From Pseudoalteromonas flavipulchra NCIMB 2033 = ATCC BAA-314 (lineage in GTDB: Bacteria > Pseudomonadota > Gammaproteobacteria > Enterobacterales > Alteromonadaceae): 64,000 nt of DNA. The stretch spans positions 310,001 to 374,000 of the forward strand of contig JWIH01000021.1 of NCBI GenBank assembly GCA_000814665.1. The letters are read 5' to 3'. Both the position numbers and the translations under genes were made by a program. The stretch's first letter is position 1; the number at the start of each line of letters is the position of its first letter. The notes beneath the pieces are model-generated. The model saw only the letters and a list, made by a program, of their open reading frames with translations. It ran no database searches and had not been told where the DNA came from. Below are positions 18,504 through 29,079 of the stretch, in pieces.

Positions 18504-20789
18504 TTATATCTTACAAGCGCCGCCTTCACAGCCATCGTCTTCTGCTTCTGGTTTCAACTCATCTTGAGCATCCGAAGCACCGTCGCGGGTATTATGGTAG
18601 TAAAGTGTCTTAACACCAAGTTTGTACGCGGTGAGTAAGTCTTTTAGCAATAGTTTCATAGGAACTTTACCCGCTTCAAACTTACTTGGATCATAATTGG
18701 TATTTGCAGAGATAGTTTGATCGATGAACTTCTGCATAATACCAACTAGCGCAAGGTAACCATCGTTAGATGGAATATCCCAAAGTAGCTCATAGTTGTC
18801 TTTGAGGCGGTCGTACTCAGGTACAACTTGCTTCAAGATACCATCTTTACTTGCTTTAACACTGATATGACCACGAGGTGGTTCAATACCGTTTGTTGCA
18901 TTTGAGATTTGCGATGATGTTTCCGATGGCATCAAGGCTGACAACGTTGAGTTACGCATACCATGTTCTTGGATACTTGCTCTTAATGCATCCCAGTCAA
19001 GGCGTAATGGCTCTTCACAGACTTTATCAAGGTCACGCTTATAGGTATCTATTGGCATGATACCTTGTGAGTAGGTCGTCTCGTTAAACTTAGGACAAGC
19101 GCCACGTTCTTTTGCCAGTTCATTCGATGCTTTCATCAGATAGTATTGGATCGCTTCAAATGTTCTGTGTGTTAGGCCGTTAGCACTACCGTCTGAGTAC
19201 TTAACGCCATTCTTTGCAAGATAATAAGCAAAGTTAATCACACCGATACCCAGTGTACGGCGTCCCATCGTTGCATTGTACGCAGCAGGAACAGGGTAGT
19301 CTTGATAGTCTAATAGGTTATCAAGTGCGCGAACCGCAAGCTCTGCTAACTCTTCTAGCTCATCTAGAGACTTGATGGCACCTAAGTTAAATGCTGAAAG
19401 CGTACAAAGTGCAATTTCACCTTCAGGGTCATTTACATGGCTTAACGGCTTCGTTGGTAGTGCAATTTCAAGGCATAGGTTTGACTGGCGGATCGGTGCA
19501 ACCTTAGAGTCAAACGGACTGTGTGTATTACAGTGGTCAACGTTTTGTAGATAAATACGACCGGTGCTCGCACGTTCTTGCGCAAACATTGAGAATAATT
19601 CAATCGCTTTAATGCGTTTCTTACGAATAGCCTCATCTTGCTCGTACTTAACATACAGTTCTTCGAATTTATCTTGATCTTCAAAGAATGCGTCGTAAAG
19701 ACCTGGCACATCTGATGGACTAAATAGCGTGATATAGTCGTCTTTAATTAGGCGGCTATACATGGTTTTGTTGAACTGCACGCCATAATCTAAATGACGC
19801 ACGCGGTTCTCTTCAACACCTCGGTTATTCTTTAGTACTAATAGGTTTTCAACTTCAAGATGCCAAAGCGGGTAGAATAGGGTCGCTGCGCCACCACGCA
19901 CACCGCCTTGAGAACAGCTTTTAACAGCCGTTTGGAAGTGCTTATAAAATGGAATACATCCTGTGTGGTACGCTTCACCATTTCTGATTGGGCTACCTAG
20001 TGCACGAATACGACCAGCGTTAATACCGATACCAGCGCGCTGACTGACGTATTTTACAATCGCAGAAGAAGTTGCGTTGATAGAATCTAGGCTATCAGCA
20101 CATTCAATCAGTACGCAAGAGCTAAACTGACGTGTCGGCGTACGAACACCAGCCATAATTGGCGTTGGTAATGAAATTTTGAATGTTGAAACCGCATCGT
20201 AGAATCGCTTTATGTAATCTAGACGCGTTTCTTTCGGGTAGTTTGCAAACAGGCTTGCAGCAACAAGAACATATAAGAACTGCGCACTTTCATAGATCTC
20301 ACCTGTTACGCGGTTTTGTACAAGGTACTTACCTTCCAACTGCTTAACGGCTGCATAGCTGAAGTTCATATCTCGGCTATGGTCGATGTAGCTGTTTAGC
20401 TCATCAAACTCTGCTTTTGTGTAGTCAGTAAGAAGGTGCTGATCATAGCGCTTGTCTTCAACCAGTTTTACCACATGGTCGTGTAAGTGCGGCGGCTCAA
20501 AACAGCCATAGGCTTTCTTACGCAAGTGGAAAATAGCCAAACGAGCGGCTAGATACTGATAATCTGGAGACTCTTTTGAGATCAGATCGGCTGCAGCTTT
20601 AATAATCGTTTCGTGGATATCACCAGTACGAATACCGTCATAAAACTGGATGTGTGACTTTAATTCAACCTGAGAAACTGAGACGTTATCTAGGCCTTCT
20701 GCCGCCCATGTAATGACACGATGGATCTTATCTAGATCTAACGGTTCTTTGCGACCGTTTCTTTTGCATACAGATAGCTGTTGGTTCAT
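18504..20789 (-). CDS. nrdA: Ribonucleoside-diphosphate reductase class Ia, alpha subunit
   Basis: The catalytic subunit that reduces ribonucleoside diphosphates to deoxy forms. The 761 residues are full length. An N-terminal ATP cone starts at SVCKRNGRKEPLDLDKIHRV. The active-site region FSSCVLIECADSLDS, the catalytic loop block NLCLEIALPTKP and the radical-transfer C-terminal segment TLYYHNTRDG are present. The redox-active cysteine pair ends the protein (CEGGACKI). NrdR boxes and a DnaA box lie upstream, as expected for this operon. Confidence 0.97.
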   Translation of the reverse strand: MNQQLSVCKRNGRKEPLDLDKIHRVITWAAEGLDNVSVSQVELKSHIQFYDGIRTGDIHETIIKAAADLISKESPDYQYLAARLAIFHLRKKAYGCFEPPHLHDHVVKLVEDKRYDQHLLTDYTKAEFDELNSYIDHSRDMNFSYAAVKQLEGKYLVQNRVTGEIYESAQFLYVLVAASLFANYPKETRLDYIKRFYDAVSTFKISLPTPIMAGVRTPTRQFSSCVLIECADSLDSINATSSAIVKYVSQRAGIGINAGRIRALGSPIRNGEAYHTGCIPFYKHFQTAVKSCSQGGVRGGAATLFYPLWHLEVENLLVLKNNRGVEENRVRHLDYGVQFNKTMYSRLIKDDYITLFSPSDVPGLYDAFFEDQDKFEELYVKYEQDEAIRKKRIKAIELFSMFAQERASTGRIYLQNVDHCNTHSPFDSKVAPIRQSNLCLEIALPTKPLSHVNDPEGEIALCTLSAFNLGAIKSLDELEELAELAVRALDNLLDYQDYPVPAAYNATMGRRTLGIGVINFAYYLAKNGVKYSDGSANGLTHRTFEAIQYYLMKASNELAKERGACPKFNETTYSQGIMPIDTYKRDLDKVCEEPLRLDWDALRASIQEHGMRNSTLSALMPSETSSQISNATNGIEPPRGHISVKASKDGILKQVVPEYDRLKDNYELLWDIPSNDGYLALVGIMQKFIDQTISANTNYDPSKFEAGKVPMKLLLKDLLTAYKLGVKTLYYHNTRDGASDAQDELKPEAEDDGCEGGACKI

Positions 20790-20858
20790 GTTATGTGCCT
20801 GTATTCCTTAGGAACGCGCTTTAGATGTCGCACGAATATAAAATTGTTTAGCAAACCA

Positions 20859-20905
20859 CCACTATATATGGTGCCCTAGTGGCTAGGGATCACAAGATAG
20901 TGGGG
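20859..20905 (-). promoter_or_regulatory. Tandem NrdR boxes upstream of nrdA
   Basis: CCACTATATATGGTGC (20859-20874) matches the NrdR consensus ACACWATATATWGTGT at 13 of 16 positions. TCACAAGATAGTGGGG (20890-20905) matches at 11 of 16 and starts 31 bp further, the spacing usual for paired NrdR boxes. Together they lie 70-116 bp upstream of nrdA. Confidence 0.7.
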
Positions 20906-20942
20906 TTGACGTGAATTTGCAAGAGAACAACTCGGGCAGAAT

Positions 20943-20951
20943 TGTGGATAA
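20943..20951 (-). promoter_or_regulatory. DnaA box upstream of nrdA
   Basis: TGTGGATAA is the exact complement of the DnaA box TTATCCACA. A weaker variant (TTGGGATAA) follows at 20954-20962. E. coli nrdAB is also controlled by DnaA, so coupling of dNTP supply to replication initiation is plausible. Confidence 0.6.
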
Positions 20952-21110
20952 GTTTGGGATAATTTATTTATGTAAGTATCCACTAACCTATGACAATCCA
21001 CTTATCTGCCCACAAAGAAAAATCAACAAAAAGATGACGCTTTTCAGCAAAAATAAAAAAAAATTCTAACTGATTTTTTTCTACACAAATTCGTATCTAT
21101 TATAGCAAAA

Positions 21111-21126
21111 ACACAATATATGGTGT
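21111..21126. promoter_or_regulatory. Distal NrdR-box-like site
   Basis: ACACAATATATGGTGT matches the NrdR consensus at 15 of 16 positions, better than the promoter-proximal pair. It is 322 bp upstream of nrdA and 19 bp past the end of the HAD phosphatase gene. The 20790-21144 gap otherwise holds AT-rich sequence and no gene. Confidence 0.55.
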
Positions 21127-21144
21127 TTTATTTTTTTATCAACA

Positions 21145-21792
21145 CTAAATATGCGATAACGTGTCTAATGGGTTAGTAAGATAGAGATCCGCCTGCCAAG
21201 ACTTAGCTTCAGCTTCAGATGGAATGAATCCCCACATTGCCGCTGCACTAATCATTTTTGCGGATTTTGCAGCAATAATATCTCGCTCAGCATCGCCAAC
21301 ATAAATACATTGCGCTGGTGAAACCCCCAATTTTGACGCCACTAACAGTAAAGGCTCGGGATTAGGTTTGGCCACCGCCAGTGTATCTCCGCATACTACT
21401 GTCTCGATCTTTGCAAGTTCAGGGATCTGTTTTAGTAGCGGAAGTGTTAAAAACTCAGGTTTGTTGGTCATGATCCCAATCTGAATCTCTTTTTCTAGAA
21501 GTGCCGCTAATAACTCACCAATTTGCGCAAAGCATTGGGAATGTACAGATAAATTCGCCAGGTAGTAGTCGAGTACACCTTGACGTAAAACCTGAGTGTC
21601 GTAGTGCTTTAATGACTCACCAAATCCTACCTGCAACATCGCTGCTACGCCGTTTGAAATCGCACTGCTATATACCTGTTTGCCGACAGTAGGCATTTTA
21701 TTAGCAGTTAAAACGTGGTTTAGTGCAGCGCCCAAATCATCACTGGTATCCAGCAAGGTGCCGTCTAAATCAAATAGTACCGCTTGGATCAT
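21145..21792 (-). CDS. HAD-superfamily phosphatase, MupP/Gph-like
   Basis: A cytoplasmic HAD subfamily IA phosphatase of 215 residues. Motif I is [11 protein letters not shown] with nucleophile D8 and acid D10. Motif II is IMTNKP, and motif IV is YVGDAERDI. It overlaps the ubiG stop by four bases (ATGA). A phosphatase beside ubiG is the setting of Pseudomonas MupP (N-acetylmuramate 6-phosphate phosphatase), and the ending [18 protein letters not shown] resembles that group. Annotation as phosphoglycolate phosphatase (gph) is the alternative; sequence alone does not settle the substrate. Confidence 0.85.
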   Translation of the reverse strand: MIQAVLFDLDGTLLDTSDDLGAALNHVLTANKMPTVGKQVYSSAISNGVAAMLQVGFGESLKHYDTQVLRQGVLDYYLANLSVHSQCFAQIGELLAALLEKEIQIGIMTNKPEFLTLPLLKQIPELAKIETVVCGDTLAVAKPNPEPLLLVASKLGVSPAQCIYVGDAERDIIAAKSAKMISAAAMWGFIPSEAEAKSWQADLYLTNPLDTLSHI

Positions 21793-22499
21793 GCCAGCTT
21801 CTCAAAGTGTAGAATGTAGTTAACTGAAACGTCTTTCGTTAAGGTAAATGTTTTGCCGATAGGGTTGTAGTTAATCCCTGTCGCAGCTCTAACTTTGAGG
21901 TCGTACTTTTCAGCCCAGTCAATTAAGGTCGAAGGGCGAATAAACTTATCATGCTCATGCGTGCCTTCAGGAACCATTTTAAGCAGCTTTTCAGCAGCGA
22001 CGATAGCTAGTAAATACGCTTTTGTAGTTTTGTTTAAGGTAGAAAAAAATACATGACCGCCGGGCTTAACTAGCTGTGCGACTGAACGAATAATGGATTC
22101 TGGGTCTGGTACGTGTTCTAGCATTTCCATGCAAGTTACTACATCGAATTCACTTTGGTGCATGGCTGCGAATTCTTCCGCTGGCACTTTTTGATAGTCT
22201 ACGTTAACGCCGACCTCTAATGCGTGGAGCTTTGCGACGTTAAGCGGCTCTTGCCCCATATCGATACCGGTTGCATTTGCACCCAGCTTAGCCATGCTTT
22301 CTGTTAAAATCCCGCCACCACAACCGATATCCAATACTGTTTTTGCAAATAGGCCTTCACACTTATCGTTAATAAAGTCCAATCTCAATGGGTTAATGTC
22401 GTGTAATGGTTTAAACTCTCCCTCTCGGTCCCACCAGCGCTCTGCTATTTCTTCAAATTTAGCGATTTCATTAGGGTCTACATTTTGATGTTCGGTCAT
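21789..22499 (-). CDS. ubiG: Ubiquinone biosynthesis O-methyltransferase
   Basis: Performs both O-methylation steps of ubiquinone synthesis using S-adenosylmethionine. The 236 residues begin [24 protein letters not shown]. This start is chosen over longer frames because it matches the family and follows a strong GAGGAAG ribosome-binding site. The SAM-binding motif [11 protein letters not shown] and the later [17 protein letters not shown] are present. It overlaps the downstream HAD phosphatase gene and diverges from gyrA. Confidence 0.96.
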   Translation of the reverse strand: MTEHQNVDPNEIAKFEEIAERWWDREGEFKPLHDINPLRLDFINDKCEGLFAKTVLDIGCGGGILTESMAKLGANATGIDMGQEPLNVAKLHALEVGVNVDYQKVPAEEFAAMHQSEFDVVTCMEMLEHVPDPESIIRSVAQLVKPGGHVFFSTLNKTTKAYLLAIVAAEKLLKMVPEGTHEHDKFIRPSTLIDWAEKYDLKVRAATGINYNPIGKTFTLTKDVSVNYILHFEKLA

Positions 22500-22764
22500 A
22501 AAAAACTTCCTCGTCGAATTGAGCGCATTATAAAGGGGATTAGATAAAAATAGCACCTGTAAAACGGTAAAAAGTGTGTTAGCATGCTTGACGAATTTTA
22601 TAATAAACAAAGCCCCCGCTGATACTCTGAGGCAATTCGGCTATTTTTTGAAGCGCGTTTAATTGGCGCTTCAGCAGAAAGAGCAATTTGATATTCAGAT
22701 AGCATCTCAACACAAGTTGTAGTGTGACACAAAAGGGGTGGACACTGAAGGAAAGTGGAGTCAA

Positions 22765-25437
22765 ATGTCTGATCTCGCCAATGAAATCCTGCCAGTCAAT
22801 ATCGAAGATGAATTAAAAAATTCATACCTAGATTATGCAATGAGTGTAATCGTAGGTCGTGCATTACCTGACGTACGTGACGGCCTAAAGCCTGTTCACC
22901 GTCGTGTATTGTTCGCGATGAATGAACTTAAAAATGACTGGAACAAACCTTATAAAAAGTCAGCTCGTGTAGTTGGTGACGTAATCGGTAAATATCACCC
23001 GCATGGTGATAGCGCGGTTTACGATACTATTGTACGTATGGCTCAGCCTTTCTCTCTACGCTATATGCTCGTAGATGGACAAGGTAACTTTGGTTCTGTC
23101 GATGGTGACTCTGCAGCTGCGATGCGTTATACCGAAGTACGTATGGCGAAAGTCGCTCACGAGTTACTTGCTGACCTTGAAAAAGAAACCGTTGATTATG
23201 TACCAAACTACGATGGTACAGAGCAAATTCCAGATGTGTTACCAACTAAAGTGCCTAACTTATTGGTGAATGGTTCATCTGGTATCGCGGTTGGTATGGC
23301 GACCAATATTCCACCTCACAACTTAACTGAGGTGATCAATGGTTGTTTGGCTGTGATCCAGAATCCAGACATCACCATTGAAGAGTTAATTGACTATATT
23401 CCGGGTCCTGATTTTCCGACTGCTGCCATCATTAGCGGTAAAAACGGCATCGAACAAGCCTATAAAACAGGTCGTGGTAAGATCTATATTCGCGCGAAAG
23501 CTGAAATCGAAGTCGATGAGAAAACAAACAAAGAAACCATCATCGTTCATGAAATTCCTTACCAAGTTAACAAAGCAAGACTAATCGAAAAGATTGCAGA
23601 GCTTGTTAAAGATAAAAAGGTTGAAGGGATCAGTGCACTACGCGACGAGTCTGATAAAGACGGTATGCGTATTGTTATTGAAATCAAACGCGGTGAAGTC
23701 GGTGAGGTTGTACTAAACAACCTATACGCTCAAACACAACTACAAACTGTGTTTGGCATCAATATGGTTGCACTAGATAACAACCAGCCCAAGTGTTTCA
23801 ACCTGAAAGAAATGCTTGATGCGTTTATTATTCACCGTCGTGAAGTCGTAACGCGTCGTACTGTATTTGACCTGCGTAAGGCAAGAGACCGAGCGCATAC
23901 GCTTGAAGGCCTCGCAATTGCGCTAGCCAACATTGACCCAATCATTGAGCTTATTCGTAAGTCACCAACTCCAGCAGAAGCGAAAGCGGCGCTAACTGCG
24001 CGAGCTTGGGATCTTGGTAACGTTAAATCAATGCTTGAGCGTACTGGTGAAGAAAATGTTGCGCGTCCAGATTGGTTAGCGGAAGAATTAGGGATCCGTG
24101 ATGGTCAGTACTATTTGTCTGAGCAACAAGCCCAAGCAATCCTAGACTTAAGACTTCACAAATTAACAGGTCTTGAGCACGAGAAAATTCTGGCAGAATA
24201 CAAAGAACTACTCGATCTTATCGCTGAGCTACTGTACATCCTTTCTACTCCAGAGCGTTTGATGGAAGTGATCCGCGATGAGTTAGTTGAAATCAAAGAA
24301 ACGTATGGTGATGAGCGTCGCACAGAGATCACTGCAGCTGCGCACGATATCAGTTTAGAAGATTTGATCAACGAAGAAGACGTTGTAGTGACGCTTTCTC
24401 ATGAAGGCTACGTGAAATATCAACCTCTTAGTGATTACGAAGCTCAGCGTCGTGGTGGTAAAGGGCGATCTGCAACTAAGATGAAAGATGAAGACTTTAT
24501 CGAACGTCTACTCGTTGCAAATACTCACGATACAATTCTTTGTTTCTCCACTTCTGGCCGCTTGTATTGGTTGAAAGTTTACCAGCTGCCGCTTGCATCA
24601 CGTGCTGCGCGCGGAAAGCCAATTGTTAACTTGTTACCACTCGAAGCTGATGAGCGTATTACGACAATTTTACCAGTTCGTGAATACGAAGAAGATAAGT
24701 TTATCGTCATGGCGACGGCAAGTGGTATCGTTAAGAAAACACCTCTGACTGCATACAGCCGTCAGCGTGCAAGTGGCATTATTGCTATCAACTTGAACGA
24801 AGGCGATAGCCTGATCGGTGCTAACATCACCACAGGTGAAAATGACATCATGCTATTTACTGAGCATGGTAAAGTTGTACGCTTTAACGAGAAGCAGCGA
24901 GATTCAGAAACAGGTGAAGTGAAGCGTGATCCTGAAACTGGCGAAGAAATGTTGGCTTTACGTCCGATGGGCCGTACAGCAACCGGTGTTCGTGGTATCA
25001 AGATGCCAGATGACGTGAAAGTAGTATCACTAATCGTACCACAAGGCGATGGTGCAATCTTGACCGTAACTGAAAATGGTTATGGTAAGCGTACACCGCT
25101 TGAAGAGTACCCAGCGAAGAGCCGTGCAACACAAGGTGTTGTGTCAATCAAAGTTACTGAGAGAAATGGTTCTGTGGTTGGTGCGGTTCAAGTTGATGAC
25201 AACGATGAAATCATGTTGATCTCAAACCGTGGTACGTTAGTTAGAACGCGTGTAAACGAAGTTTCTACGGTAGGCCGTAACACCCAAGGTGTTATTCTGA
25301 TCCGTACGATGGAAGAAGAAAAGGTAGTTGGTCTTCAACGCATCGAAGAAATTGAAGTGGAAGCGCTGCCTGAAGGTGACGTTGCAGAGCTAGAAGGTGA
25401 AGCAACACCTGCTGCGGGATCTGACGCAGAAGAATAA
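22765..25437 (+). CDS. gyrA: DNA gyrase subunit A
   Basis: The breakage-reunion subunit of gyrase, which introduces negative supercoils. From [10 protein letters not shown] the protein has 890 residues; this start matches the family and follows a GGAG ribosome-binding site, so an upstream GTG frame is not used. Residue numbering then equals E. coli: the catalytic tyrosine is Y122 ([10 protein letters not shown]), and the quinolone-resistance region carries the wild-type S83 and D87 ([11 protein letters not shown]). The C-terminal domain holds the beta-pinwheel repeats, including the GyrA box RRGGKGRS, and the protein ends in an acidic tail. It is divergent from ubiG. Confidence 0.98.
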   Translation: MSDLANEILPVNIEDELKNSYLDYAMSVIVGRALPDVRDGLKPVHRRVLFAMNELKNDWNKPYKKSARVVGDVIGKYHPHGDSAVYDTIVRMAQPFSLRYMLVDGQGNFGSVDGDSAAAMRYTEVRMAKVAHELLADLEKETVDYVPNYDGTEQIPDVLPTKVPNLLVNGSSGIAVGMATNIPPHNLTEVINGCLAVIQNPDITIEELIDYIPGPDFPTAAIISGKNGIEQAYKTGRGKIYIRAKAEIEVDEKTNKETIIVHEIPYQVNKARLIEKIAELVKDKKVEGISALRDESDKDGMRIVIEIKRGEVGEVVLNNLYAQTQLQTVFGINMVALDNNQPKCFNLKEMLDAFIIHRREVVTRRTVFDLRKARDRAHTLEGLAIALANIDPIIELIRKSPTPAEAKAALTARAWDLGNVKSMLERTGEENVARPDWLAEELGIRDGQYYLSEQQAQAILDLRLHKLTGLEHEKILAEYKELLDLIAELLYILSTPERLMEVIRDELVEIKETYGDERRTEITAAAHDISLEDLINEEDVVVTLSHEGYVKYQPLSDYEAQRRGGKGRSATKMKDEDFIERLLVANTHDTILCFSTSGRLYWLKVYQLPLASRAARGKPIVNLLPLEADERITTILPVREYEEDKFIVMATASGIVKKTPLTAYSRQRASGIIAINLNEGDSLIGANITTGENDIMLFTEHGKVVRFNEKQRDSETGEVKRDPETGEEMLALRPMGRTATGVRGIKMPDDVKVVSLIVPQGDGAILTVTENGYGKRTPLEEYPAKSRATQGVVSIKVTERNGSVVGAVQVDDNDEIMLISNRGTLVRTRVNEVSTVGRNTQGVILIRTMEEEKVVGLQRIEEIEVEALPEGDVAELEGEATPAAGSDAEE

Positions 25438-25451
25438 AAAAATCCTACCCA

Positions 25452-25479
25452 AAAAAAAGCGACTTCGGTCGCTTTTTTT
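25452..25479 (+). terminator. gyrA terminator with UUCG tetraloop
   Basis: A 12-bp stem (AAAAAAAGCGAC / GTCGCTTTTTTT) is closed by a C(TTCG)G tetraloop and ends in a T tract 15 bp past the gyrA stop. It is a strong intrinsic terminator. The rest of the gap to serC holds the serC promoter region with no other recognised feature. Confidence 0.93.
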
Positions 25480-25649
25480 CTTTCTGTCAATTTTTTCAAT
25501 CTGTTCCTCTATGACAAGAGCCTGAAGCCTGATAAATTAAGGCTACCAACAATCCGACGTTTTAGTCGGGCAGCCCACTGTTCATCCTAAAAGTCATGAG
25601 AATAACGCTATTCTTTGGATGATCTAGATTATTTGGAATGAGGAAAAAT

Positions 25650-26732
25650 ATGACGGTTTATAATTTTTGCGCGGGTCCTGCGATGTTACCTGTTGAAGTT
25701 ATGAAAAAAGCGCAAAAAGAATTTCTAGATTGGCAAAATCTGGGTGTTTCGGTGATGGAAGTGAGCCACCGTTCGGCACCGTATCTCGAAATGGCAAAGC
25801 AATGCGAAGCAAGCTTACGTCGTTTGATGAACATCTCTGATGAATTTGAAGTCCTGTTTATGCATGGTGGTGGCCGAGGTCACTTTGCTGCTGTACCGTT
25901 AAATCTACATGTAGATGGTGTACCTGGCGTATATATCGAGAACGGGATCTGGTCTACCGGTGCGACGAAAGAAGGTGAAAAATTCACGCAAACGCACGCG
26001 ATTAATATTCGTACTGACGAAAATGGTCAATTCGATATTTTACCTGTCTCCGAATGGAAGTTACCAGAAAACGCTTCATACATTCACTATTGTCCAAACG
26101 AAACCATCGACGGTATCGAAATATTTGACGTTCCAAAGCATGCAACCGCACCAATTGTAGCGGATATGTCTTCCAATATTTTATCTCGTGAAATTAACGT
26201 CGATGACTTTGATTTGATCTATGCTGGTGCGCAAAAAAATATCGGTCCTTCAGGGCTCAGTATCGCCATTGTACGTAAGACGTTATTGAAGCGTGAAGGG
26301 CTGCCCAGACCTGCTATCCTTGATTACGCCATTGAGGCTGATCAGCAAAGCATGTACAACACACCACCGACATTTGCATGGTATCTTGCGTTTGAGGTGT
26401 TCAAGTATCTTGAAAGCATTGGTGGTGTTAAAGCCATGGAAGCGCACAATCAAGAAAAAGCAGCCATTTTATACGATTATATTGATGGCTCTGACTTCTA
26501 TTCAAACAAAGTTGCAAAACATTGTCGCTCATTGATGAACGTACCATTTTGGTTAAATGATGACAGCCTAAATGCTAAATTTTTGGCAGAGGCAGAACAA
26601 AACGGTTTAATTGCACTTGAAGGCCACCGTTTTGTTGGCGGTATGCGAGCTAGTATATACAACGCCATGCCAATTGAAGGGATCAAAGCGTTAGTTGCAT
26701 TTATGGATAAATTCGCACGGGAGAATAGTTGA
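25650..26732 (+). CDS. serC: Phosphoserine aminotransferase
   Basis: A PLP enzyme that converts 3-phosphohydroxypyruvate to phosphoserine and also acts in pyridoxal phosphate synthesis. The 360 residues start [14 protein letters not shown], the family N-terminus. The ATG at 25650 follows GAGGAA; an earlier in-frame ATG at 25638 overlaps the ribosome-binding site and is disfavoured. The PLP lysine is K196 in [12 protein letters not shown] small family variation is [12 protein letters not shown] where QGGGRGQFAA is usual. It overlaps aroA by one base (TGATG). Confidence 0.96.
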   Translation: MTVYNFCAGPAMLPVEVMKKAQKEFLDWQNLGVSVMEVSHRSAPYLEMAKQCEASLRRLMNISDEFEVLFMHGGGRGHFAAVPLNLHVDGVPGVYIENGIWSTGATKEGEKFTQTHAINIRTDENGQFDILPVSEWKLPENASYIHYCPNETIDGIEIFDVPKHATAPIVADMSSNILSREINVDDFDLIYAGAQKNIGPSGLSIAIVRKTLLKREGLPRPAILDYAIEADQQSMYNTPPTFAWYLAFEVFKYLESIGGVKAMEAHNQEKAAILYDYIDGSDFYSNKVAKHCRSLMNVPFWLNDDSLNAKFLAEAEQNGLIALEGHRFVGGMRASIYNAMPIEGIKALVAFMDKFARENS

Positions 26733-28012
26733 TGGAACAATTGACCCTCAAGCCTATTACTAAAGTCAGTGGCAGTGTGACGCTACCTGGCTCTAAAAGC
26801 TTATCAAATCGTATTTTGTTGCTTGCAGCGTTGTGCGAAGGCACGACAAAAGTGACGAACTTATTGGATAGCGATGACATCCGCCATATGTTAAGCGCAT
26901 TGTCTCAGTTAGGCGTTGAAGTAACCTTAGAAGACGATAATACGGTGGCACTGGTCAAAGGAAATGGTGGTAACTTTAACACCTCCGTTGAGCCGCTATT
27001 TTTAGGCAATGCCGGTACAGCATATCGCCCATTAACTGCAGTGCTTGCAGCTATACCCGGTGATTATGAACTGATTGGTGAGCCACGAATGGAAGAGCGT
27101 CCAATTGGCCATCTTGTTGATGCCATGCAAACGCTTGGTGCTGATATTCAATATCTCAAAAACAAAGACTACCCGCCGTTAAAAATTACAGGTAAGCAAC
27201 TTGCTGGTGGTGAAGTTGAGATTGACGGTAGTATCTCAAGCCAATTCTTAACTGCATTATTGATGGCTGCACCGCTTTTTAGTGGCGATACGAATATTGC
27301 GATTAAAGGTGAGCTGGTTTCAAAGCCTTATATTGATATTACCATTGGCGTGATGGCGCACTTTGGGGTTCATGTCGAAAACCACGATTATCAACATTTT
27401 GTGGTAAAAGCAGGCCAACAGTATCAATCTCCTGGAACACTTATGGTCGAAGGCGATGCCTCGTCAGCCTCTTATTTCATCGCAGCAGCTGCAATTGCAG
27501 GTGGTGAAATTGAGATAAAGGGAGTGGGTAAACAAAGTGTGCAAGGTGATATCGGTTTTGCCAAAGTGATGGAACAAGTCGGTGCAGACATTGATTGGCA
27601 TGATGAGCGTATCGTTGTCCGAAAAGGTGAGCTAAATGGTGTGGACATTGACGCCAATGCTATTCCCGATGCGGCGATGACGCTTGCAACCGTAGCGCTA
27701 TTCGCAAAAGGTAAAACAGCAATTCGTAATATCTACAATTGGCGCGTGAAAGAAACCGATAGGCTAGCTGCTATGGCGACTGAACTTAAAAAAGTAGGCG
27801 CAGAAGTGGTAGAAGGGCACGACTTTATCGAAGTTACACCACCGGTTAATTTTAATTTTACGGATGTAGACACATACAATGACCATCGCATTGCGATGTG
27901 TTTTTCGATGGTGGCAGTGGGTGGTCAAGCTATCACGATTAACGACCCTAAATGTACGGCAAAAACTTTCCCAACCTATTTTTCAGTGTTAGAAAGCATT
28001 AGTCAGTATTAA
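26732..28012 (+). CDS. aroA: EPSP synthase (3-phosphoshikimate 1-carboxyvinyltransferase)
   Basis: Joins shikimate 3-phosphate and phosphoenolpyruvate in the shikimate pathway. The 426 residues begin [16 protein letters not shown]. Active-site motifs include [10 protein letters not shown] with the conserved lysine, [15 protein letters not shown], the [17 protein letters not shown] block and the C-terminal [12 protein letters not shown]. By its GNAGTA motif it looks like a class I enzyme, the glyphosate-sensitive type. The serC-aroA pair is overlapping and translationally coupled, as in E. coli. Confidence 0.97.
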   Translation: MEQLTLKPITKVSGSVTLPGSKSLSNRILLLAALCEGTTKVTNLLDSDDIRHMLSALSQLGVEVTLEDDNTVALVKGNGGNFNTSVEPLFLGNAGTAYRPLTAVLAAIPGDYELIGEPRMEERPIGHLVDAMQTLGADIQYLKNKDYPPLKITGKQLAGGEVEIDGSISSQFLTALLMAAPLFSGDTNIAIKGELVSKPYIDITIGVMAHFGVHVENHDYQHFVVKAGQQYQSPGTLMVEGDASSASYFIAAAAIAGGEIEIKGVGKQSVQGDIGFAKVMEQVGADIDWHDERIVVRKGELNGVDIDANAIPDAAMTLATVALFAKGKTAIRNIYNWRVKETDRLAAMATELKKVGAEVVEGHDFIEVTPPVNFNFTDVDTYNDHRIAMCFSMVAVGGQAITINDPKCTAKTFPTYFSVLESISQY

Positions 28013-28020
28013 TTTCATCC

Positions 28021-28046
28021 AAGGTGTTGAAGATGTTCAGCACCTT
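28021..28046 (+). other. Hairpin after aroA
   Basis: AAGGTGTTGAA pairs with TTCAGCACCTT (11 bp with one G-U) around a 4-nt loop, 8 bp after the aroA stop. There is no proper T tract, so it may be a weak terminator or an RNA-stabilising stem. The remaining gap to cmk (to 28265) is AT-rich and probably holds the cmk promoter; nothing else is recognised. Confidence 0.5.
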
Positions 28047-28265
28047 AAAATCTTCTCTAAAATAGTCATCATAACAAAGTCAAATACACGCATATTTGAC
28101 TGAATTTTATTCAATCAAAGCCAGTCTGCACCTGACATTTAGTGCCTTTCACTGTACTAATAATTTGAGATATAACAAAAAATGACAGGTAAATAAGGAT
28201 ATATTCAGCAAATTGACGTATACTATGCGCCGTCAAATTCAGGTGAGCATTTTTAGGAGGTCTAA

Positions 28266-28982
28266 ATGCAGGCAGCTATGCCAGTTATCACCGTAGACGG
28301 CCCAAGTGGTTCAGGCAAAGGAACTGTTTGTCGCTTGTTAGCTGAAACATTAAATTGGGAAGTGTTGGATAGCGGTGCGATTTATCGTGTGCTTTCGTTA
28401 GCAGCATTACACCACCAAATTGCAACTGATAACGAAGAGGGGTTGGTCCCACTCGCTGCCAATTTGGATGTACAATTTTCTATCGATAAAGAAACTAAAA
28501 AAAGCAAAATTGTACTTGAAGGTGAAGATGTTACTAACACCATTCGCAATGAAGAAGTCGGCGCGGCAGCGTCAAAAATTGCGGCGCTACCTCGAGTGAG
28601 AGAAGCATTATTACGACGTCAGCGCGCTTTTAGAACTGAAGTTGGCTTAATTGCAGATGGACGTGATATGGGAACGGTGGTATTCCCTGATGCTGAACTT
28701 AAAATTTATTTGACTGCAAGTGCAGAAGAACGTGCTCGCAGGCGATTTGTTGAGTTGAATGAGAAAGGCCATGATGTTACACTAAGTGGTCTGTTAGAAG
28801 ACATTAAAGCTCGCGATGATCGCGATATGAATCGCAAGGTTGCCCCATTAGTTCCTGCTAGCGATGCGATAGTTGTTGATACAACTGAGCATAATGCTGA
28901 GCAAGTGTTCAAACAGGTTATGTCTTTTATTCAAGACGCCATTGTGGCAGGTAAACTTCCAAAAAGTTGTTTACCTAAGTAA
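28266..28982 (+). CDS. cmk: Cytidylate kinase
   Basis: Phosphorylates CMP and dCMP with ATP. The 238 residues contain the P-loop GPSGSGKGT (about residues 12-20), the [13 protein letters not shown] substrate segment, the LLRRQRAFR arginine cluster and the [14 protein letters not shown] motif, all typical of the long gammaproteobacterial form. The ATG follows a strong AGGAGG ribosome-binding site. It is followed by rpsA, the usual arrangement. Confidence 0.97.
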   Translation: MQAAMPVITVDGPSGSGKGTVCRLLAETLNWEVLDSGAIYRVLSLAALHHQIATDNEEGLVPLAANLDVQFSIDKETKKSKIVLEGEDVTNTIRNEEVGAAASKIAALPRVREALLRRQRAFRTEVGLIADGRDMGTVVFPDAELKIYLTASAEERARRRFVELNEKGHDVTLSGLLEDIKARDDRDMNRKVAPLVPASDAIVVDTTEHNAEQVFKQVMSFIQDAIVAGKLPKSCLPK

Positions 28983-29079
28983 TTTTTTAATGACACAGGC
29001 AGGAAGCTAGTGTTTATTTAACAACCCCATGCAGCATGGTTGCTAATTGGTAATTTAACTTTATAGAGACGTATTTAGT

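Noticed and set aside
22738..22764. GTG start nine codons upstream of gyrA
   Set aside because: The conserved GyrA N-terminus and numbering begin at 22765, which has its own ribosome-binding site.
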